DNA from: JAGTVB01 sp964624765
GTDB lineage: Bacteria > Pseudomonadota > Gammaproteobacteria > HK1
Direction of reading: 5' to 3'
Length of the DNA: 27,082 nucleotides
Assembly: GCA_964624765.1 (NCBI GenBank)
Contig: CAZUZO010000034.1
Coordinates: forward strand, 1-27,082
Shown here: one piece after another, positions 23,188-27,082 of the stretch
Numbering within the stretch: position 1 is the first letter of the stretch
Layout: the number at the start of each line of letters is the position of its first letter
Made by a program: the position numbers and the translations under genes
The notes under the pieces: model-generated
Databases searched by the model: none
What the model was told of the DNA's origin: nothing
What the model saw: the letters and a program-made list of their open reading frames with translations, nothing else

Positions 23188-23670
23188 TTAGCGCCGTTCA
23201 CCAACGATGGCGGTATGGGCTATCTGGCAGGCGAGCACCAGCGCATCCTCACGGCGGTGAAGCGCAGGATAGTAACCACGGCGAATCCCGGTCGTGTTGA
23301 AACCCATCCTCTCGTAAAGCTGCAGAGCCGGGAGATTCGAGGGACGTACCTCTAGGAACATGATGTCGGCACCCTGCAGAGCCGCGAGCTCCATCAAATG
23401 CCTTAGCACCCCCCTGCCCAGGCCCATGCGCTGGGATGACTTGCGTACACAGAGATTCAGAAGGTGCGCCTCACCGGCTGCCACAGACATGATGCCATAG
23501 ACCTCGATACGGCCATACCGCTCCACGACCCGGCAACAATAGCCCACCCGTAGGCAATCGCGAAAGATACCTATCGGCCAGGGGAAGCTGTAGGCATCGC
23601 GTTCGATCTCCAGCACCTGCGCCAGGTCATCCAACGTCATCGGTCGCAGGGGAAAGGGAGCCTTAGGCAA
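23188..23670 (-). CDS. rimI: Ribosomal protein alanine N-acetyltransferase RimI
   Basis: RimI is a GNAT acetyltransferase that acetylates the N-terminal Ala of ribosomal protein S18. The 160-residue protein has the GNAT order: LRPMTLDDLAQVLEIERDAYSFPWPIG at the start, MSVAAGEAHLLNLCVRKSSQRMGLGRGVLRHLME (acetyl-CoA loop RMGLGRG) and FLEVRPSNLPALQLYERMGFNTTGIRRGYYP, with the RRGYYP signature of RimI. The start is TTG at 23670, with GAGG seven bases upstream; the first ATG (23640) would cut into the first strand. It starts nine bases after the stop of the uracil-DNA glycosylase gene, so they form an operon. No tsaB is next to it. Confidence 0.9.
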   Translation of the reverse strand: MPKAPFPLRPMTLDDLAQVLEIERDAYSFPWPIGIFRDCLRVGYCCRVVERYGRIEVYGIMSVAAGEAHLLNLCVRKSSQRMGLGRGVLRHLMELAALQGADIMFLEVRPSNLPALQLYERMGFNTTGIRRGYYPALHRREDALVLACQIAHTAIVGERR

Positions 23671-23679
23671 TAGCGCGCC

Positions 23680-24351
23680 TCACCCGCGACCCACCATGAC
23701 CCCGCGCGCCAAACACAGATCTTCCCAGGCTCGACGCTTTTGCTGAGGCGAACGCAGCAGGTAGGCGGGATGATAAGTCACGACTACGGGGATCTGGCAG
23801 CCAGGCAAGCGGTGGACGTGTCCGCGCAGCCGTCCGATGGGGGTCACCGTGTTGAGCAAACTCTGCGCGGCAATTCTTCCCACAGCGAGGATGACGCGCG
23901 GCTCGATGAGCTGGATCTGCCGCTGAAGAAAGGGCCCACAGCAGTCGATCTCTTCGGGCCGCGGATCGCGATTCTCCGGCGGACGGCATTTTAGGATGTT
24001 GGCGATGTACACCTGCTGGCGCTGCAAACCGATAGCCTGCAGCATAGCGTTCAGCAACCGCCCGGCGCGACCGACAAAGGGTTCGCCTTGACGGTCCTCA
24101 TCGGCACCGGGTGCCTCCCCGATGACCATCCACTGAGCCTCTCGGTCGCCGGTTCCAAACACCGTCTGGGTCCGGGTGCGATGGAGCTCGCAGGCCGTGC
24201 AGCCAGCCACGGCCGTTGCCAGAGTATCCCAGTCCATATCCGCGATCGGCCCCTGCGGCTGGGGGGAGCGCGCCGCCGGTTGCATCCGCTGCCGAACGTT
24301 CCAAACTGAGATCCCCATCGCCTCCAGGTACTGCTGTTTCCGTTCCTCCAT
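23680..24351 (-). CDS. Family-4 uracil-DNA glycosylase
   Basis: Family-4 uracil-DNA glycosylases remove uracil from DNA and carry a structural 4Fe-4S cluster. The 223-residue protein has the cluster ligands in GCTACELHRTR (Cys51, Cys54) and later CRPPENRDP...CCGPFL (Cys122 and Cys137 or 138). The active-site motif is VIGEAPGADEDRQGEPFVGRAG and the second motif is YHPAYLLRSP. VYIANILKCRPPENRDP is typical. The second of two adjacent ATGs (24351) is chosen as AGGGG lies four bases upstream; a start at 24372 is possible. The N-terminal 40 residues (Gln/Pro-rich) resemble the linker seen before this domain in DNA-polymerase-associated homologues. Coupled to rimI. Confidence 0.92.
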   Translation of the reverse strand: MEERKQQYLEAMGISVWNVRQRMQPAARSPQPQGPIADMDWDTLATAVAGCTACELHRTRTQTVFGTGDREAQWMVIGEAPGADEDRQGEPFVGRAGRLLNAMLQAIGLQRQQVYIANILKCRPPENRDPRPEEIDCCGPFLQRQIQLIEPRVILAVGRIAAQSLLNTVTPIGRLRGHVHRLPGCQIPVVVTYHPAYLLRSPQQKRRAWEDLCLARGVMVGRG

Positions 24352-24401
24352 CATGCCCCTAAGACCCAACATCTGCGCCGCACCACTGCAACGGTCACAC
24401 C

Positions 24402-24611
24402 GGCCATGGCCATCGTTTCGTCAGCGTTGCTGTTCGGAGCGTACCCGCGGCGCCCCAAGCCGTCGGCAGCCCCGAACCCCTGGCGGCAAGGGTGTTGTGC
24501 GTGGAGGCGGCCGGACCCAAGCCGACAGGAACACCTTCACGGCGTCGCTATGCGGCTCGGGGTCGGCGGCCCCACGGGCGAAGGTCATCACACACTGCCG
24601 AAGCTATGACC
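24402..24611. repeat. Family B repeat, copy with decayed right end
   Basis: The left end is GGCCATGGCCATCGTTTCGT. The interior GGCAGCCCCGAACCCCTGG has its inverted partner in CGGGGTCGGCGGCC, and GGCGGCAAGGGTGT, AAGCCGACAGGAAC and TTCACGGCGTC match the copy at 7214. The right end has lost the family B terminus (GGTCATCACACACTGCC). It starts near the UDG start codon. Confidence 0.65.
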
Positions 24612-24799
24612 CAACGCCGCGACGCCTACCGAGCGAGCATATAGTCCGGCTAATTCTGATCCGGCCATTGACAATAGCTATCTTGCTTTTAGTGATTTAA
24701 AATCAATGGGTTGAAATCAGGTACGTGCCCTGATCTCAATTAGCGGCACTATATCATGGGCACCCGCTGGAAGTAATCATACTCTTTTTATTTTTTCGG
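24612..24799. other. AT-rich spacer between two family B repeats
   Basis: No gene is seen in this stretch. TTGACA (24668-24673) lacks a matching -10 box at 16-18 bases. The GATTTAAAATC (24700-24710) is a perfect 11-base inverted repeat. A T-rich run (CTCTTTTTATTTTTTC, about 24781) lies before the next repeat and could serve leuA 3' end formation only if the hairpin of that repeat takes part. Confidence 0.35.
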
Positions 24800-24988
24800 C
24801 CATGGTCATCGTTTCGTCTGGGTGGCAGCCGGTTGCCTTGCCTCAAGGGACGTCGTGAATACATCCTTGTAGACTTGAGTCCGGCATCCCTGCCGGACAC
24901 ACCCTTGTGGCAAGGCAACCGGCTGCCGACACATTATGGGTGCGGTTGTAACCTCTGAATGGTGACTCAGACGAAACGATGGCCATGG
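24800..24988. repeat. Family B repeat (complete, best preserved)
   Basis: The ends are CATGGTCATCGTTTCGTCTG (24801-24820) and CAGACGAAACGATGGCCATG (24968-24987). Inside, GGCAGCCGGTTGCCTTGCC (24824-24842) is perfectly inverted at 24909-24927, and a further hairpin GTCCGGCA-TCCC-TGCCGGAC sits within. It ends just past the leuA stop, so a leuA transcript would run into this long stem. Confidence 0.85.
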
Positions 24989-24996
24989 CCATTTTT

Positions 24997-26532
24997 TCAA
25001 ACCTGGGGATGGGTACGCTCCACCGGCAAGGCGAGCTTGTTCAGGGCGTGCACGTACGCCTTGGCAGAGGCGATGACGATGTCGGTATCGGCCCCCTGTC
25101 CGTTCACAATCCGCCCATTTTTCCGCAAGCGGACTGTGACCTCACCCTGCGCATCCGTGCCGCTGGTGATATTGCTCACCGAATACAGCTGCAGTTCACA
25201 GCCGCTGGCCACAATCGATTCGATAGCCCGATAAGCCGCATCCACCGGCCCACTACCTTTGGCAACCCCTGTCCTCTCCACACCGTCGGTACTCAAAACG
25301 ACGCTGGCGGTCGGTGTCTCCCCGGTCTCGGAGCACACTCTCAGCGACACTAAGCGGTAACGTTCATTTTCAGTTGCCGCGTTGGTTTCCGTGACTAACG
25401 CCTGCAAATCCTCATCGTAGATATCGCGCTTCTTATCTGCTAGCGTCTTAAAGCGGCGGAAAGCTTCATTGAGAGCCTCCTCCGAGTAGAAAGCCACACC
25501 GAGCTCATTGAGCCGAGTACGAAACGCGTTACGTCCCGAAAGTTTCCCTAGCACCATCCGGTTGGCACCCCATCCCACATCTTCGGCACGCATGATCTCG
25601 TAGGTCTGACGGCTCTTCAGTACCCCATCCTGATGAATGCCCGATTCATGGGCGAAGGCGTTCGCCCCCACAATGGCCTTGTTCGGTTGCACGGGGAATC
25701 CAGTAATGCTGGACACCAGGCGAGAGCAGGGCACGATCTGAGTGGTATCGACGGTCACGTCGCAGGGAAAAACATCCTGGCGCGTACGTACGGCCATCAC
25801 CACCTCCTCCAACGCAGCATTCCCGGCTCGCTCCCCGAGGCCGTTTAGGGTGCACTCGACCTGCCGGGCACCGTGCAGCACCGCGGCCAGGGAGTTAGCC
25901 ACCGCCAGCCCGAGATCATTGTGGCAGTGCACGGAAAACACCGCCTGATCCGAGTTCGGAACGCGCTCGCGCAAGTCCTGGATCAGGGCACCGAAACGGT
26001 CCGGCAGGCTATAGCCGACGGTATCGGCGATGTTAACCGTACGGGCACCGGCTCCGATCACCTTTTCCAGCACTCGACACAAAAATTCGATGTCCGAACG
26101 CCCGGCATCCTCGGGCGAGAATTCCACATCGTCGGTGTACCGACGGGCCCGCTTAACCGCCCGTACGGCCGCCTCCAGTACCTGCTCCGGTGACATATGC
26201 AGTTTCTCCTGCATATGGATAGGGGAAGTCGCAATAAACGTATGGATCCGCGCCGCGGCTGCCCCTCGCAGCGCTTCAGCCGCAAGATCGATGTCCCGAT
26301 CCAGTGCCCGAGCCAAACCGCATACGGTGCTACCTTTGACCGCCTCGGCAACCGCTTTCACGGCCTCGAAGTCACCGTCGCTCGCAATGGGAAAGCCTGC
26401 CTCGATGACATCGACACGAAGACGTTCCAGCGCTCTGGCTATGCGTAATTTCTCTTTCCGAGTCATCGACGCGCCTGGACTCTGCTCACCATCGCGCAGC
26501 GTCGTATCGAAAATGATCAACTTGTCGCCCAT
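24997..26532 (-). CDS. leuA: 2-isopropylmalate synthase
   Basis: LeuA joins 2-ketoisovalerate and acetyl-CoA, the first committed step of leucine synthesis. The 511-residue protein has the catalytic barrel with FDTTLRDGEQSPGASM, the metal-binding HCHNDLGLAVANSLAAV, NGLGERAGNAALEEV, and GANAFAHESGIHQDGVLK, then the subdomains and a C-terminal regulatory domain (SSETGETPTASV-like CSETGETPTASVVLSTDG, VDAAYRAIESIV, GTDAQGEVTVRLR) that binds leucine for feedback inhibition. The ATG at 26532 has GGAG seven bases upstream; an in-frame GTG five codons earlier has none. The start is preceded by a long leader with an apparent leucine attenuator. No leuBCD is in the window. Confidence 0.95.
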   Translation of the reverse strand: MGDKLIIFDTTLRDGEQSPGASMTRKEKLRIARALERLRVDVIEAGFPIASDGDFEAVKAVAEAVKGSTVCGLARALDRDIDLAAEALRGAAAARIHTFIATSPIHMQEKLHMSPEQVLEAAVRAVKRARRYTDDVEFSPEDAGRSDIEFLCRVLEKVIGAGARTVNIADTVGYSLPDRFGALIQDLRERVPNSDQAVFSVHCHNDLGLAVANSLAAVLHGARQVECTLNGLGERAGNAALEEVVMAVRTRQDVFPCDVTVDTTQIVPCSRLVSSITGFPVQPNKAIVGANAFAHESGIHQDGVLKSRQTYEIMRAEDVGWGANRMVLGKLSGRNAFRTRLNELGVAFYSEEALNEAFRRFKTLADKKRDIYDEDLQALVTETNAATENERYRLVSLRVCSETGETPTASVVLSTDGVERTGVAKGSGPVDAAYRAIESIVASGCELQLYSVSNITSGTDAQGEVTVRLRKNGRIVNGQGADTDIVIASAKAYVHALNKLALPVERTHPQV

Positions 26533-26552
26533 TCTGTCGCTCCACACAGCGT

Positions 26553-26565
26553 GTATCTAAGATAC
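26553..26565. promoter_or_regulatory. Small palindrome before leuA
   Basis: GTATC-TAA-GATAC is a perfect inverted repeat 20 bases upstream of the leuA start. It might fold in the mRNA near the ribosome site or be a protein site. No further support. Confidence 0.3.
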
Positions 26566-26615
26566 TCATTCAAGAATCCGTTTAGGGGAGGGCCGATAGC
26601 AGGTGCCTAACGCCC

Positions 26616-26708
26616 GCAGCAGCACACGTTGCCATGTACTGCGCTCGGTCAGCATCCGACTCGGGATTGGTATGAGAGGGAGGGTTAGCTGCTGCCTAGC
26701 GGCAGCAG
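26616..26708 (-). promoter_or_regulatory. leuA attenuator with alternative RNA pairings
   Basis: On the leuA mRNA strand, CTGCTGCC (26708-26701) pairs with GGCAGCAG (26696-26689) in an 8-bp stem with a 4-base loop. The same GCAGCAGC (26695-26688) can instead pair with GCTGCTGC (26623-26616). The first stem lies within the last codons of the Leu-rich leader frame, so ribosome stalling would switch the fold. No U-run terminator was found, which weakens the classical model. Confidence 0.5.
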
Positions 26709-26765
26709 TCGCAGGGTAGTCAGGAGGAGGGACAGGCCAACCGGTGAGCGACACGAAAGGCTCAC
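26685..26765 (-). CDS. leuL: Putative leucine leader peptide
   Basis: A short frame ends in the codons GGC CTG TCC CTC CTC CTG, ACT ACC CTG CGA CTG CTG, CCG CTA and then GGC AGC AGC TAA. From the first of these CTGs to the CTA there are 8 Leu in 13 codons. With the GTG at 26765 (AGGG three bases upstream) the peptide has 26 residues, close to the 28 of the E. coli leu leader, and falls about 64 bases after the proposed transcription start. An ATG at 26825 is in frame but would lie almost at that start. The Leu cluster, position before leuA and overlap with the hairpin argue for transcription attenuation by charged tRNA-Leu. The name follows the E. coli role, not sequence likeness. Confidence 0.6.
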   Translation of the reverse strand: MSLSCRSPVGLSLLLTTLRLLPLGSS

Positions 26766-26835
26766 ACACCCTACAAACAAATGCGGTTTATGGTGTCTTT
26801 TCACGGTGCGCAACTTAAAACCCATTTCAAGCAAA

Positions 26836-26864
26836 ACTATAATGCGCTTTGCGCCATTTTCCAA
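26836..26864 (-). promoter_or_regulatory. Probable leuA promoter
   Basis: On the minus strand TTGGAA (26864-26859) and TATAGT (26841-26836) are spaced by 17 bases. This places a start near 26829, so the transcript would have a leader of about 300 bases that includes the Leu-rich frame. Confidence 0.5.
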
Positions 26865-26934
26865 GCTTCTTGTCGCACAGCTTCTTGTCCCACACTGCAC
26901 CCACTGCTTCGCTAGTCATGTCGGTACCTCTCGC

Positions 26935-26956
26935 AGAGCCTGTGAAACACCCGCTC
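26935..26956 (+). repeat. Family A-like terminus remnant
   Basis: AGAGCCTGTGAAACACCC resembles the diverged family A end AGAGCTTGTGAAGTAACTG seen at 10439. It lies 40-60 bp before an intact copy, as at 10414, which suggests repeated insertion at or near the same places. Confidence 0.35.
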
Positions 26957-26996
26957 AATCGGGGATGTGCGGTCGCGGCGCGCCGTCCGCTTAGCT

Positions 26997-27082
26997 CTCA
27001 GAGGTTGTGAAAAACCCTTCTACACAACCCGATAGCGGCGTTGGGCGGTGCTCGCTCCTCGCCTATCTATCTGATATGTCTC
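26997..27082 (+). repeat. Family A repeat, copy 8 (cut by window edge)
   Basis: The left end CTCAG then AGGTTGTGAAAAACCC, the core CCCGATAGCGGCGTTGGGCG and TGCTCGCTCCTCGCCTATC are as in the copies at 1682 and 7432. The right end is beyond the window. Confidence 0.88.

Noticed and set aside
24668..24700. Promoter at TTGACA
   Set aside because: A perfect -35 but no -10-like hexamer at 16-18 bases, and no gene follows on the plus strand.
1..27082. Repeats as a CRISPR array
   Set aside because: The copies are long, widely and irregularly spaced, occur in both orientations and have inverted ends. No cas gene is present.

Overview
The window is chromosomal DNA of a moderately GC-rich gammaproteobacterium. 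Most proteins are full-length housekeeping types close to Gammaproteobacteria: LeuA, CysM, RlmD, RimI, family-4 UDG, PtsP, ETF/ETF-QO, an E. coli-type FrdABCD, endonuclease V and MlaC. The genus cannot be named from the sequence. A sulfur- or carbon-storing facultative anaerobe (Chromatiales or Competibacter-like) would fit, but that is inference. No tRNA, rRNA, CRISPR array, prophage or transposase gene was seen.

Layout. 1-5.4 kb is an anaerobic respiration block on the minus strand: frdA-frdB-frdC-frdD (four subunits of quinol:fumarate reductase, with overlapping or touching genes), then rquA, whose product converts ubiquinone to rhodoquinone, then a small membrane protein. 5.9-10.4 kb holds a ChaN-like/PDZ lipoprotein, ptsP (EI-Ntr) and a small exported protein. 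10.6-15.1 kb is an electron-transfer flavoprotein block: ETF-QO plus a histone-deacetylase-family amidohydrolase on the minus strand, divergent from etfB-etfA. 15.3-17.4 kb holds a DUF99 (endonuclease V-related) gene, a PEBP-family gene and nfi (endonuclease V). 17.4-19.9 kb is a looser, partly AT-rich region with a PagL-type lipid A deacylase and an orphan mlaC. 19.9-24.4 kb is a minus-strand run: rlmD, a PolB-like exonuclease, cysM, rimI and a family-4 uracil-DNA glycosylase. 25-26.5 kb is leuA, preceded by a leader that looks like a classical leucine attenuator.

Main points. (1) frdABCD next to rquA implies fumarate reduction fed by rhodoquinol. (2) The intergenic spaces are packed with short non-coding repeats of three kinds: family A (about 148 bp, ends AGAGGTTGTGAAAAAACC, eight copies here), family B (about 190-210 bp, ends like CATGGTCATCGTTTCGTC, strongly structured inside) and family C (80 bp, ends AGAAGCTGTTTTAAAA). 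They look like MITEs or REP-type elements moved in trans; one A/C hybrid and one A copy beside a truncated B copy are present. (3) leuA has a leader peptide with 8 Leu among 13 consecutive codons and mutually exclusive RNA pairings. (4) pagL is preceded by three hexamers spaced like a PmrA/OmpR-type operator. (5) A DUF99 gene lies close to true endonuclease V.
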